Source: Planctomycetaceae bacterium (lineage in GTDB: Bacteria > Planctomycetota > Planctomycetia > Planctomycetales > Planctomycetaceae). From it: a stretch of 41,243 nucleotides of DNA. Where the stretch lies: contig JAKFVC010000215.1 in assembly GCA_021732415.1 (NCBI GenBank), positions 1 through 41,243 of the forward strand, read 5' to 3'. Positions 7,104-14,907 of this stretch are shown piece by piece. A program made the position numbers and the translations under genes. Within the stretch, counting starts at the first letter, position 1, and the number at the start of each line of letters is the position of its first letter. The notes below the pieces were generated by a model. That model did no database searches. It was not told the origin of the DNA and was given only the letters and a program-made list of their open reading frames with translations.

Positions 7104-8510
7104 ATGCACCAGATTCAGGCTGCTTGTCCGGGACCGGTCTCTCGCCGCGAGTTTTTGCGCGTCGGAGCACTGGGTTTGGGCGGGATAACCGTTGCCGATT
7201 TATTGCGCATGCGCGCCTCGGCCGGGGAAACTCACTCGGCGTCGGATACGTCTGTCATCTTCGTGTGGCTTCCGGGTGGTCCGCCCCACATGGATATGTA
7301 CGACATGAAGCCGGAGGCTCCGACCGACTATCGCGGCGCATTCCGTCCCATTCACACGAATGTCTCGGGACTCGATCTGTGCGAGTTGATGCCGCTGCAT
7401 GCCAAGATGGCCGATAAGTTCTCGATCGTGCGATCGATCGCCCATGAATTTGCCGATCACGGCGGCGGTCACAAGCGATTCTTGACAGGCCGCATTCCCA
7501 AGACCCCCGTCGATACTGTCAATGACAACCCCATGGCCGGCGGGATCATCGCGAAGTGCCGCGAGGACCGGATGGTCGGTGTGCCGAATTACGTCAACCT
7601 GGCGGACGGCGGCCGAGAAGGGGTCGACGTGTTCGCCTACGGTTCGGCCTATCTCGGGCCGTCCTATGTCCCGTTTGCAGTGCCCGGTGATCCAACGGCA
7701 CCCACCTTCAAGGTCCCCAATATCGCGCCGCTGCAGGAAGTGACTGGCCGGTTGGACGATCGCCTGGCCCTGCTGAGCGGTTTTGACCGGATGAAACGAG
7801 CCGCCGACAGCGGACTGATGAACTCGATGGATCAGTTCAACAAGCGGGCTCTGGATTTGTTGACACGCGACAAGGCACGCCAGGCCTTCGACCTCTCAAA
7901 AGAGCCCGAAGAATTGCGTCAGCGCTACGGCAAGCACGCCTGGGGTTCACGCATGCTGATGGCTCGCCGCCTGGTCGAAGCGGGCTCCAGCTTTGTCACG
8001 GTCCTCATGGAGAACCCGTATCAGTCGGGCGTTCCGGCCCTCAAACAAGGGGTCTACAACTGGGACTCCCACGCGGTGAACTGCCACATCTGGGACGATC
8101 TCAATGTGCGCCTGCCGATCTACGATCAGGCCGTAACTGCCTTGATCGAGGATCTCTACAACCGCGGTCTCGACAAGCGAGTCCTCCTGGTGGTGACCGG
8201 CGAGTTCGGTCGCACGCCACGCGTCGAAAACTCGGCAGGATCGCAAACAGGAGTCAAGCAACCTGGTCGCGATCACTGGCCCCAGGCCATGTCGATGCTG
8301 CTCTCGGGCGGCGGACTCCGGATGGGTCAAGTGATCGGTTCAACGAACTCACGTGGCGAGCACCCCAAGGACTGCCCGATGACGCCCAACGATCTCTGGG
8401 CGACCGTCTATCAGCACATGGGGATTGATCCCGAACGAACGTTCCCCGACTACCAGGGCCGACCGATGCCCATCCTCCCATTCGGCAAGCCGATCCGCGG
8501 TTTGTCGTAA
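7104..8510 (+). CDS. DUF1501 family protein, Tat-exported
   Basis: A 468-residue DUF1501 protein. The N-terminus carries a twin-arginine signal, SRREFLRVGALGLGG at about residues 13-27, so it should be exported folded. The body has the alkaline-phosphatase/sulfatase-like signatures usual for DUF1501: FVWLPGGPPHMDMYDMKPEA, an RSIAHEFADHGGGH block, NWDSHAVN, LLVVTGEFGRTP and GRDHWP. His and Asp residues in these blocks suggest a metal site, but the substrate is unknown. In planctomycetes DUF1501 genes are usually paired with a DUF1549/DUF1553 cytochrome-type gene. No such partner is adjacent here, which is unusual. The start at 7104 is chosen for the GAAGG and the Tat signal. A strong terminator follows the stop. 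Confidence 0.94.
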   Translation: MHQIQAACPGPVSRREFLRVGALGLGGITVADLLRMRASAGETHSASDTSVIFVWLPGGPPHMDMYDMKPEAPTDYRGAFRPIHTNVSGLDLCELMPLHAKMADKFSIVRSIAHEFADHGGGHKRFLTGRIPKTPVDTVNDNPMAGGIIAKCREDRMVGVPNYVNLADGGREGVDVFAYGSAYLGPSYVPFAVPGDPTAPTFKVPNIAPLQEVTGRLDDRLALLSGFDRMKRAADSGLMNSMDQFNKRALDLLTRDKARQAFDLSKEPEELRQRYGKHAWGSRMLMARRLVEAGSSFVTVLMENPYQSGVPALKQGVYNWDSHAVNCHIWDDLNVRLPIYDQAVTALIEDLYNRGLDKRVLLVVTGEFGRTPRVENSAGSQTGVKQPGRDHWPQAMSMLLSGGGLRMGQVIGSTNSRGEHPKDCPMTPNDLWATVYQHMGIDPERTFPDYQGRPMPILPFGKPIRGLS

Positions 8511-8536
8511 TCGTTGCACGAGCTTGTGGAAACGCA

Positions 8537-8576
8537 AAACGCCATTCGCGATTGATCACTGCGGATGGCGTTTTTT
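8537..8576 (+). terminator. Rho-independent terminator of the DUF1501 gene
   Basis: AAACGCCATTCGC pairs with GCGGATGGCGTTT (one G-T pair) around an 11-base loop, followed by T6-ATTT at 8571-8580. It lies about 27 bases after the stop codon and is the clearest plus-strand terminator in the window. Confidence 0.85.
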
Positions 8577-8640
8577 ATTTGTAACCATTGATGAAGATCG
8601 CAGAGTCAGGCGGGTCGATCAAGAATCAGGAATACAAGAC

Positions 8641-8710
8641 CTCACGCCAAGGCGCCAAGGCGCAAAGAATTCATCTCCTAGTCCTTTGCGCCTCGGCGCC
8701 TTTGCGTGAG
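8641..8710. repeat. Palindromic repeat, GCGCCAAGGCGCAAAG type (copy 1)
   Basis: CTCACGCCAAGGCGCCAAGG... (8641-8667) is inverted at 8684-8710, with the CGCAAAG edge of each arm facing the loop. A second copy of the same family with the same architecture is at 17508-17589. It lies between the convergent ends of DUF1501 and DUF1559 #3. Confidence 0.85.
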
Positions 8711-8746
8711 ATCACTCTCCTAAAAAATGCCGGCTCGCACGGTGCC

Positions 8747-9850
8747 CTAATTCCCGAGCGAGACCGCTTTCCCATCCTTACGGTTCGCCAAACTGCGATG
8801 GATGGTCTCGTCGATGTCATAGGCAAGCGTCCGAACCGATCCATCTGCCATGGCCATCCCGAATCCACCGGAATGGGCACTGCCCCAGCGTAGCGTGTCT
8901 TCGTCATTGGAATCCGGACCTTTGGTATCAAGTTCTGGTGGCAAGAACAGTCCATTGTAACTTTGCGTCCAACGAATATTGTCGCGCTCGTCGCACTGGT
9001 AAGGCCCTTGATCGTCGCCGACCTCCGCACCGCCGTCTGCCGATGCGCGGCTCACGAACTTCTCGCCCACGAGGTATGTATTACTCGCACCGTCGGTAAT
9101 CGACGCGAATGTGAACTGGGTGCGAACGTGTAAGATGCCGGTCGAGAGTTGCGCCAAGTTCGGCCACGCGTAACTGGGCGAATCCCCTTGAGCCAAGGTT
9201 GTTGGTCCCGTCGTAAACGTGACGAAGACTTCTCCGCCGTTGATGGCGTAATCGGTTTTGACTGCATTTGTCAGTGTCGCACACAGGAGCGGCTTCTTGA
9301 CCAGCGGATACGTGCCAACGACCGGATAGTTCTTGACCGCCCTGCGGCTCGGACAATACCAGGGGGGGATGGGAGTGCTCAGGAGCTGGGCGTTGGCGTT
9401 TTCCTGTGCTGTGCCTGTGAGGCCGCTGCCTAGATTGTACAGCGCGGTTTGCTCGAGGAAGGGAAGCACGACATATCCCCAGCCCCCTGGTTGGGTCGTC
9501 GCACTGGCGCCGCGATCGGCGGCAGGCGCCCAGATGTAGCCCCAGCCTCCGGACGGAAACCGTCCATAGCTGTCGTGGAAGTTGTGCAGGGCCAAGGCCA
9601 ATTGCTTGATATTGTTCTTGCACTGCGTGCGCCGCGCTGCTTCCCGCGCCTGCTGCACGGCAGGCAATAGCAGGCCGATGAGAACGGCAATGATGGCGAT
9701 CACCACTAACAGTTCAATCAGTGTGAACCCACGGCGAGTTCGCCGAGTGGTGGGGCGTAAGCCGCTTTGTGTGTCACGCCGAGCAGACCGGAGCGACGCC
9801 AAGCCCTTTGTTCTTGCATTCAGCGTAATCCCATGTTGCGTTTTCTTCAT
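8747..9850 (-). CDS. DUF1559 protein #3, long leader
   Basis: A 367-residue DUF1559 protein with an unusually long, basic pre-sequence. The prepilin processing site is G41-F42 in [12 protein letters not shown], with E46 at +5. The preceding 40 residues are rich in Arg, Thr and Ser, where 7-14 is typical of the other two copies here. AGGG lies about 9 nt before the ATG at 9850, which supports the long form; no shorter in-frame Met precedes the processing site. [18 protein letters not shown] and a C-terminal [12 protein letters not shown] (H-x9-DG) are intact. [12 protein letters not shown] is the conserved central block. Probably exported and pseudopilin-like, function unknown. Confidence 0.92.
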   Translation of the reverse strand: MKKTQHGITLNARTKGLASLRSARRDTQSGLRPTTRRTRRGFTLIELLVVIAIIAVLIGLLLPAVQQAREAARRTQCKNNIKQLALALHNFHDSYGRFPSGGWGYIWAPAADRGASATTQPGGWGYVVLPFLEQTALYNLGSGLTGTAQENANAQLLSTPIPPWYCPSRRAVKNYPVVGTYPLVKKPLLCATLTNAVKTDYAINGGEVFVTFTTGPTTLAQGDSPSYAWPNLAQLSTGILHVRTQFTFASITDGASNTYLVGEKFVSRASADGGAEVGDDQGPYQCDERDNIRWTQSYNGLFLPPELDTKGPDSNDEDTLRWGSAHSGGFGMAMADGSVRTLAYDIDETIHRSLANRKDGKAVSLGN

Positions 9851-10169
9851 TATTGGCCCTTTTCGAGTTCTGAGAGACGGCAGAAGATGTCCGCCGTCAG
9901 GGGAGCGCGTTGACCGAGTATCGGGATCGTTTGTGAGTTATTGCGCTTTAACAAAAGGTTTGCGCCGATTGAAAGCATGAGAGTGTCGGTGTGTGAGGGT
10001 ATGAGAGTAAAGAAAAGTCCAATTGAATCACGGCCCTCTTACTCCGATACTCTCACACCCTCATACTCTCAAACGCATTCCGAATTTGTAAACCTTAGTG
10101 TACGGTCATAGTTGTGCAGAAGTTGGCTCTGCTGCGCTTAATGTTCGATAAACAATTCTCGGGCGATCC
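9851..10169. other. Intergenic gap, 319 bases, with a palindromic repeat
   Basis: The gap lies between the start of DUF1559 #3 and the end of the kinase gene, both minus strand, and should hold the DUF1559 #3 promoter. Its main content is the imperfect palindrome at 9979-10071. No gene is supported. Confidence 0.5.
9979..10071. repeat. Imperfect palindrome, GAGAGTATGAGGGTGTGAGAG type
   Basis: The arms, about 9979-10010 and 10039-10071, match as inverted copies at about 26 of 33 positions. Each is made of short alternating GAGAGT and GTGTGAGGG units. The loop is about 28 bases. No T-tract, so an interspersed repeat is more likely than a terminator. Confidence 0.7.
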
Positions 10170-12314
10170 TCATGGCACTGATGTCAGGACCATGCGGAAT
10201 CCCACGTTTTCGGACGCGGACGGCGGATCGGGAATCCAGATTCCTGAGCAGCAGTTCCGGCCGCTGTCGAACCAACTCCCGCCGCGGACGCGCCCCGGCG
10301 TGGTGGTGAATTCTTTGACGTTGCCGTGCATGTCGTAAATCCCCCAGGCATTGGGGCGATACGAGCGCACTTTCACCGACTGATTGTGGCTGGGGCCCTG
10401 CGGTGCGCCGTTGTGAGGCCAATCTCCTCCAAAGTTCGCCTGCGTGCTACTGAGTTGGTCCCCGAATGCCGTGGCCGTGGTCGTTCCGGCGCGGCACGCG
10501 TATTCCCACTGCGCGTCGGTCGGCAGGCGGTAGGCCTTGTCCGCAGGCAGCCGACCCGCTTCCCGCTCCACATCGGTCAGCTTCCGGCAGAATGTCATCG
10601 CTTCCTCGAGACTGACGTAGTAGATCGGGTGCTGCTCGCCCTTCCCTTTCCGCATCTCGCGGGATGGCAGCGAGCCCATCACGCGCTCCCATTCCGACTG
10701 CGTCACCTCCGTCTCCTGCATCCAGAAGCCGTGCGGCACCAGCATCTCGAATTGGTTATCAATTTCCCCTCGCTCCACTTCCGACTGCGGATTCCCCATC
10801 AGAAACTGCCCCGGCGGACACCAATGGAACGCGATCTTATGGTTTGTAAATTCGCGGCGTTCTCCGGCTTCGATGCCGTCCAAAGGGTCGAGCGTCTGGT
10901 TCCTTTCCGTCGAGTCAGGTCCTGGCGGTGTTCTCTTCGCTGCTCCGCGGGAAGTTGGAATGGCGAGTCCGGTTTTGTCGTTCTTGGGCATCTCATTCGC
11001 TGGTGCGAACTGCGCTGGACCATTCGTACTGACCTGGCCAGACGACGAGTAGAGCGGCCGCGGTCCCGAAGCCAGCCAGATCAGGAAGCCAGTTCCCATA
11101 AGGAGACCGGAAGCGAGCAGCGGCCAGCGCCACCGCCGCAGCAGTTTCCCAGCGGACCCAGATGGGATTGACCCGAACGAACGAGTGATGGACGCTCCCC
11201 CCTGCAGCGTCGCCAAATGCTGTTGCAGTAAGACGGCCACTTCGGTCGCCGTTTGGTAGCGGTCCGCGGGAGATTTGGCCAGCAGCCGATCGACGATTTC
11301 AGACAACCATCCGGGTATTTCGGGGTTGAGTCGTTCAATCGGCCGCGGAGTCTCTTCGCAGATGCGCTTTAAGACGGCTAATGCATTGTCGGCCCGAAAC
11401 GGCGGCCGCCCCGTACACATCAGATAGAGAATCGCGCCCAGGCTGAACAGATCGGTCCGGTGGTCCACTCGTCCGCCGGACGCCTGTTCCGGCGACATAT
11501 ACTGCGGCGTGCCGGACAGATCGCCCGTGCGTGTCATGGCCACGTCTGCCACGGCTTTGGCCAGGCCGAAGTCGCTCACTTTGGCCCGCTCGACGCCATT
11601 TTCCAACAGGATATTGGCTGGTTTGATGTCTCGATGAACCAAGCCTTGCTTGTGGGCTGCTGCCAGGCCTTCTGCGACTTGCCCTCCGATCCGCAGAATT
11701 TCCTTGACCGTCAGTGCTCCCTGGCTGGCCAACTTGTCCGCCAATGTCTTCCCCTGGACGAACTCCATGACGAGGTAGGGCGGATTGTGCGTCTGATCGA
11801 CCGCATGAATGACGACGACATGGGGATGATTGATTGCGGCCGCAGAGCGAGCTTCTCGCTCGAACCGCTTACGGGCCATGGGATCGATCGCAATCTCGGG
11901 CGCCAGCACTTTGACCGCCACGATCCTTTGCAATTCCTCATCAAAGGCTCGAAAAACGATCCCCATCCCACCACGGCCGACACGATCCAGAATACGATAA
12001 GGCCCCAGCGATCCCAGGTCGCCCGCGGCGATCGGCGCCGACAGGAATGGGAACTCTTTGCTTTGAGCTGGTAGTTGCAAATTGGATGTCGGCTGCTCGG
12101 AATCATGGGCCGAATCATGGGCTGGGGCGCTGCGACGCACCGGCGATTCCAGAAAGCCCTCAGATTCTCGTGCAGCTTTCAGAAGTGAGAAAACCTGCTG
12201 AGCGAGTTGGGCGTCTCCACCACACGCTTGCTCAACGTACGTCCGACGCGCTGCGGCATCGGATAGCTGCATCGCCTGCGAGAAGATGGATTCAAGTTCC
12301 TGTGATTGGCCCAT
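10170..12314 (-). CDS. Ser/Thr protein kinase fused to an FGE-sulfatase-like domain
   Basis: A 714-residue membrane-anchored signalling protein. Residues 1-58 are a helical N-terminal region common before planctomycete kinases. The kinase domain spans about 104-370: glycine loop GRGGMG (113-118), catalytic lysine K135 in VAVKV, HRDIKPAN with D229, DFG at 248-250 and the activation-segment end GTPQYMSPEQ. All catalytic residues are present. One TM helix lies at about 395-415. The outer part (about 494-714) is an FGE-sulfatase (SUMF1-like) domain: FLMGNPQSE, ETEVTQSEWERVMG, YRLPTDAQWEYACRAGT, GIYDMHGNVKEF, RVRGGSWFDSGRNCC and VGFRMV. The usual stretch between GNVWEW and RVxRGGSW is nearly deleted and W is replaced by K. 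The catalytic CxxxxC pair of true FGE is not seen. I infer an intracellular kinase with an extracytoplasmic, probably non-catalytic sensor. The ECF sigma gene ends 92 bases upstream, so the two are probably co-transcribed. Confidence 0.95.
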   Translation of the reverse strand: MGQSQELESIFSQAMQLSDAAARRTYVEQACGGDAQLAQQVFSLLKAARESEGFLESPVRRSAPAHDSAHDSEQPTSNLQLPAQSKEFPFLSAPIAAGDLGSLGPYRILDRVGRGGMGIVFRAFDEELQRIVAVKVLAPEIAIDPMARKRFEREARSAAAINHPHVVVIHAVDQTHNPPYLVMEFVQGKTLADKLASQGALTVKEILRIGGQVAEGLAAAHKQGLVHRDIKPANILLENGVERAKVSDFGLAKAVADVAMTRTGDLSGTPQYMSPEQASGGRVDHRTDLFSLGAILYLMCTGRPPFRADNALAVLKRICEETPRPIERLNPEIPGWLSEIVDRLLAKSPADRYQTATEVAVLLQQHLATLQGGASITRSFGSIPSGSAGKLLRRWRWPLLASGLLMGTGFLIWLASGPRPLYSSSGQVSTNGPAQFAPANEMPKNDKTGLAIPTSRGAAKRTPPGPDSTERNQTLDPLDGIEAGERREFTNHKIAFHWCPPGQFLMGNPQSEVERGEIDNQFEMLVPHGFWMQETEVTQSEWERVMGSLPSREMRKGKGEQHPIYYVSLEEAMTFCRKLTDVEREAGRLPADKAYRLPTDAQWEYACRAGTTTATAFGDQLSSTQANFGGDWPHNGAPQGPSHNQSVKVRSYRPNAWGIYDMHGNVKEFTTTPGRVRGGSWFDSGRNCCSGIWIPDPPSASENVGFRMVLTSVP

Positions 12315-12406
12315 TATTCACTCACGAGCTGTCGTCGGCTTCTGTCTTCCCCCCTACATGCGTTTTTCTTCCGGGATGCGCCTCACGGAATTCGATTCCC
12401 GACACT

Positions 12407-13018
12407 TCAGCGTTCAGAATTGGCCTCGGACCGCTTGATCCAGTCAAACAGCCACGCTTTGGCAAACGTCCAGTAGCGGGACGCCGTCGCCCGAGAAATT
12501 CCGAGGGTCTCCGCAGTTTCCGCTTCCGACATGCCGACAAAAAATCGCAGCTTCAGCAACTCGGCTTTGATGGGCTCAATCCGCGCGAATTCCTCCAGAG
12601 CTCGATCGATATCGACCAGTTCTTCATCGGGCACATCCACCGTGACGGGGATCTCTTCCAAAGTTTGGCGAGTGGCAGCGCCACCTCGTTTGAGCGTCAG
12701 CCGCTGTCGGGCTTGATCGACCAGAATCCGGCGCATGGTTTCGGATGCTGCCGCGAAGAAATGTCGTCGGTTGGCAAATTCCACCGGGACATTGTTCTCC
12801 ACGAGGCGCAGGTAAGCTTCGTTCACGAGTGCCGTCGGCCCCATCAGTGGATTGCAGCTCTCATTGCGCAACCGACCGGCGGCGATCACTCGGAGTTCAG
12901 CGTAAACCCGATCGACCAGCGCATGGAGGGACTTCTGATCTCCCCGTGCGTAGGCCCGGAGCAAAATCGTGAGTTCCCCGTCATCCACGCCAGCGATTGC
13001 CGCCTTGGAATTCTCCAT
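12407..13018 (-). CDS. ECF-type RNA polymerase sigma factor
   Basis: About 203 residues from the ATG at 13018. GGAG lies about 9 nt upstream of that ATG. In-frame ATGs at 13033 and 13075 are alternatives with weaker sites. Region 2 covers roughly DGELTILLRAYARGDQ to RRHFFAAASETMRRILVDQA, with the LVNEAYLRL block typical of the Sigma70_ECF (PF07638-like) group rich in planctomycetes. Region 4 includes LLKLRFFVGMSEAETAETLG and the helix-turn-helix ISRATASRYWTFAKAWLF. Acidic linker VDVPDEELVDIDRAL joins them. No anti-sigma gene with a zinc-binding motif is adjacent. The kinase fusion gene directly downstream suggests control by phosphorylation, as proposed for ECF families linked to Ser/Thr kinases; that link is inference here. 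Confidence 0.93.
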   Translation of the reverse strand: MENSKAAIAGVDDGELTILLRAYARGDQKSLHALVDRVYAELRVIAAGRLRNESCNPLMGPTALVNEAYLRLVENNVPVEFANRRHFFAAASETMRRILVDQARQRLTLKRGGAATRQTLEEIPVTVDVPDEELVDIDRALEEFARIEPIKAELLKLRFFVGMSEAETAETLGISRATASRYWTFAKAWLFDWIKRSEANSER

Positions 13019-13250
13019 CGACCAATGCTCCATGAGATTCTTAAACTGCCCACCAATCTCAATCCGCAGGATCATTCTGAGAAATGTCGTGGTCAGTGGG
13101 AAGGGTGGCTCCGCAGATTGGCTGTCGTGACGGAAATCTTCACTAAATCTTCACGCTCGCCACTCATGGCATCGCGTTCAGATGCAATCTCACCCTGTCG
13201 GGACGTTGAGCGACTGATTCACAGTGAAACGCAGAATTTCCATCTGTTGT

Positions 13251-13486
13251 CGCCCCCGTTGGGCCTGCCCCAACGGAGCGCTGACAGACCAGCTACTGGA
13301 GAGAAACGTCCTGGACCCTCAACGCGTGGTCTCCGATGCCCCCTGCCGCCGTGAGCGAACCGTTGTAATATCCGCGACTGGCTGGCGGCAGGGGGCATCG
13401 GAGACGTAAAGGTTGAGAATTCTGCAAAGCTTACTGTTGGGTAGCGGACCAGTCGGCGCTCCGTTGGGACAAGCCCAACGGGGGCG
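13251..13486. repeat. 236-bp nested palindrome, CCCCCGTTGGGC type
   Basis: Outer arms 13251-13284 and 13453-13486 are inverted copies with a few mismatches (CGCCCCCGTTGGGC... and CCCAACGGAGCGC). An inner pair, 13329-13350 and 13384-13405, is a perfect 22-bp inverted repeat (GTCTCCGATGCCCCCTGCCG and onward). Each outer arm is also a small hairpin by itself (CCCGTTGGG/CCCAACGG). Confidence 0.88.
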
Positions 13487-13523
13487 GTTTTGAAACGCCC
13501 CACCAGATGACGTCTGAACACCT

Positions 13524-13556
13524 CGGCGGGGTACCCTCTGGGGCCCTCGCCCTCCC
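13524..13556. repeat. GGGAGGGCGAGGGAC-family copy, reverse orientation
   Basis: CGGCGGGGTACCCTCTGGGG... to CCTCGCCCTCCC matches the right arm of the 2256-2407 palindrome and, inverted, the 20024-20060 copy. It lies about 70 bases before the start of the membrane-protein gene. Confidence 0.8.
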
Positions 13557-13626
13557 AGCAGGCGAATCGGCTATGATGAGCCGGCACCCTCGACCATTGC
13601 CCACGTCACACTAAGTTGGCCTACCA

Positions 13627-14421
13627 ATGAATCCGGAAATGGACTCTGAAGACGCAGAAGCACCGCAACCGACAAGTATTTTCGGTCAGTGGCCAGTGAT
13701 CGCCCTGGCGTCGATCGTCCTGCTGATGCTGACAGGCAACCCACTGCTGACCGGAATACTCCCCTACCTCAAGGCGGGTTGGCCGGCCTCGAAAACGGCG
13801 TTGTGGCTGAAACGGACGGACCCCTGGCCGGCTCGCGGAACGGTGGGTTTCCTCTTTCACCTCTGCATGGCGCTGTTCTGTGCCGGAGCCTGGGCCTTGG
13901 TGTGCGTGATCGGCACCGCGGTCGTGGCGTCGATCACTCAGAAGCAGCCCGATCTCACTCAGTTTGTCATCGCGATCCTAATCATCGCGTTCGGCTGCTG
14001 CCTGTCATCGCTCCTCGGCGGGATCGGCATAGTGATCGCGCTCCGCCACCGAGTCCGCATTTTTGTGAAGTCCAACTTATCAACAGTCTGCCACGGCGAT
14101 TTCACACGAGCAACAACGCTCGGCCCCGGCCGCATCCGCATCAATCCCGCCAACTACATCATCGGAGTCGCCACCGTCGCCCCGTTGCTCGGCACCTGGT
14201 TCGTAGCGATGTTGATGACAGCCCCGGGAGCTCGCATCGATAAGGTTGACACAACGCAGCTCATCCTGATGTGGCTATTGCCCGTCGTGGCCGCGACCTG
14301 CATCGCAATTCTCATCTTCCTATCCGCCCGAATCACGGCGAATTCACCCGCCGAGTGCTGGGGAGCCGAAGTGCCGGAATCCGAAGAAGAGGCGCCGAAC
14401 TGGTATCAACTGAGGGATTAG
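13627..14421 (+). CDS. Polytopic membrane protein, hypothetical
   Basis: A 264-residue integral membrane protein. A short acidic N-terminus (MNPEMDSEDAEAPQP) precedes five hydrophobic segments at about 18-45, 70-103, 110-140, 176-200 and 215-240. The third contains the small-residue stretch FGCCLSSLLGGIGIVIAL. A charged loop (about 141-172) includes HRVRIFVKSNL and the odd TTLGPGRIRINPANY. The C-terminus is acidic (EVPESEEEAPNWYQLRD). No family recognised. No strong Shine-Dalgarno precedes the ATG, but no better start exists. Transcribed away from the sigma/kinase operon; not obviously linked to the TIR module 220 bases downstream, although same-strand readthrough is possible. Confidence 0.8.
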   Translation: MNPEMDSEDAEAPQPTSIFGQWPVIALASIVLLMLTGNPLLTGILPYLKAGWPASKTALWLKRTDPWPARGTVGFLFHLCMALFCAGAWALVCVIGTAVVASITQKQPDLTQFVIAILIIAFGCCLSSLLGGIGIVIALRHRVRIFVKSNLSTVCHGDFTRATTLGPGRIRINPANYIIGVATVAPLLGTWFVAMLMTAPGARIDKVDTTQLILMWLLPVVAATCIAILIFLSARITANSPAECWGAEVPESEEEAPNWYQLRD

Positions 14422-14634
14422 CGGCGAGCTATTTGGATCGCCATCTTCGCACTGCCTTAGGTCGGCTAACGCGTCGATCTGCAATTCGAGGCGACTCGTA
14501 GCAGTGCCACGACTAGGGTTGCTCTCGCTTACAAACCAATGCCATCCTGCTTCACTTGACTAGAAAAGCGAGCTCGGGTCTGGTTAAACTGCCTGTGTCT
14601 AAGTTCAAGGACCGTTTCGTTCACAATGAACACA

Positions 14635-14640
14635 AAGGGA
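14635..14640 (+). promoter_or_regulatory. Shine-Dalgarno AAGGGA before the 73-aa gene
   Basis: AAGGGA lies 7 nt before the ATG at 14648. It is the main reason to accept this short gene and to prefer ATG 14648 over the TTG at 14642. Confidence 0.6.
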
Positions 14641-14647
14641 ATTGGCG

Positions 14648-14869
14648 ATGTTACCACCCTACCTGAAAGCCATGAAGGCTTCCCTCAACGCGAAGGGCAT
14701 TGCACGCCGGACTCCATATGAGAACGAGCTCTTGAATGAATTGAATGAGACGGATCAAGCGATTGACGATGCCAGCAATAACACGCACCAGTTCTCTCAG
14801 GCTACTCACAAATGGGCAACAGCGCGCTCGACTCCAATTTCAGGCACGTGCCCCCAATGTGGTAGGTAA
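14648..14869 (+). CDS. Small hypothetical protein, first gene of the TIR module
   Basis: A 73-residue soluble protein, MLPPYLKAMK to CPQCGR. It has a basic start, an acidic helical middle (ENELLNELNETDQAIDDASN) and a C-terminal CPQC that could bind metal alone or in a dimer. No family recognised. The strong AAGGGA 7 nt upstream supports expression. Only 38 bases separate its stop from the next gene on the same strand. Its size and position resemble small accessory genes of defence operons, but this is inference from context only. It could be a chance ORF. Confidence 0.55.
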   Translation: MLPPYLKAMKASLNAKGIARRTPYENELLNELNETDQAIDDASNNTHQFSQATHKWATARSTPISGTCPQCGR

Positions 14870-14907
14870 CGAGTTCCATTTGTTTCTCATCCACGGGGTC
14901 GAAGCCG

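Larger units (their letters stand above)
13019..13626. other. Divergent intergenic region, 608 bases, filled with palindromes
   Basis: The gap separates the minus-strand sigma/kinase operon from the plus-strand membrane-protein gene, so it should hold both promoters. Most of it is the nested palindrome 13251-13486 and the following half element 13524-13556. I could not assign promoter boxes. No gene is supported. Confidence 0.5.

Noticed and set aside
12047-13354. A 435-codon plus-strand frame across the sigma and kinase genes
   Set aside because: Antisense to two clearly recognisable genes with intact catalytic and DNA-binding motifs.
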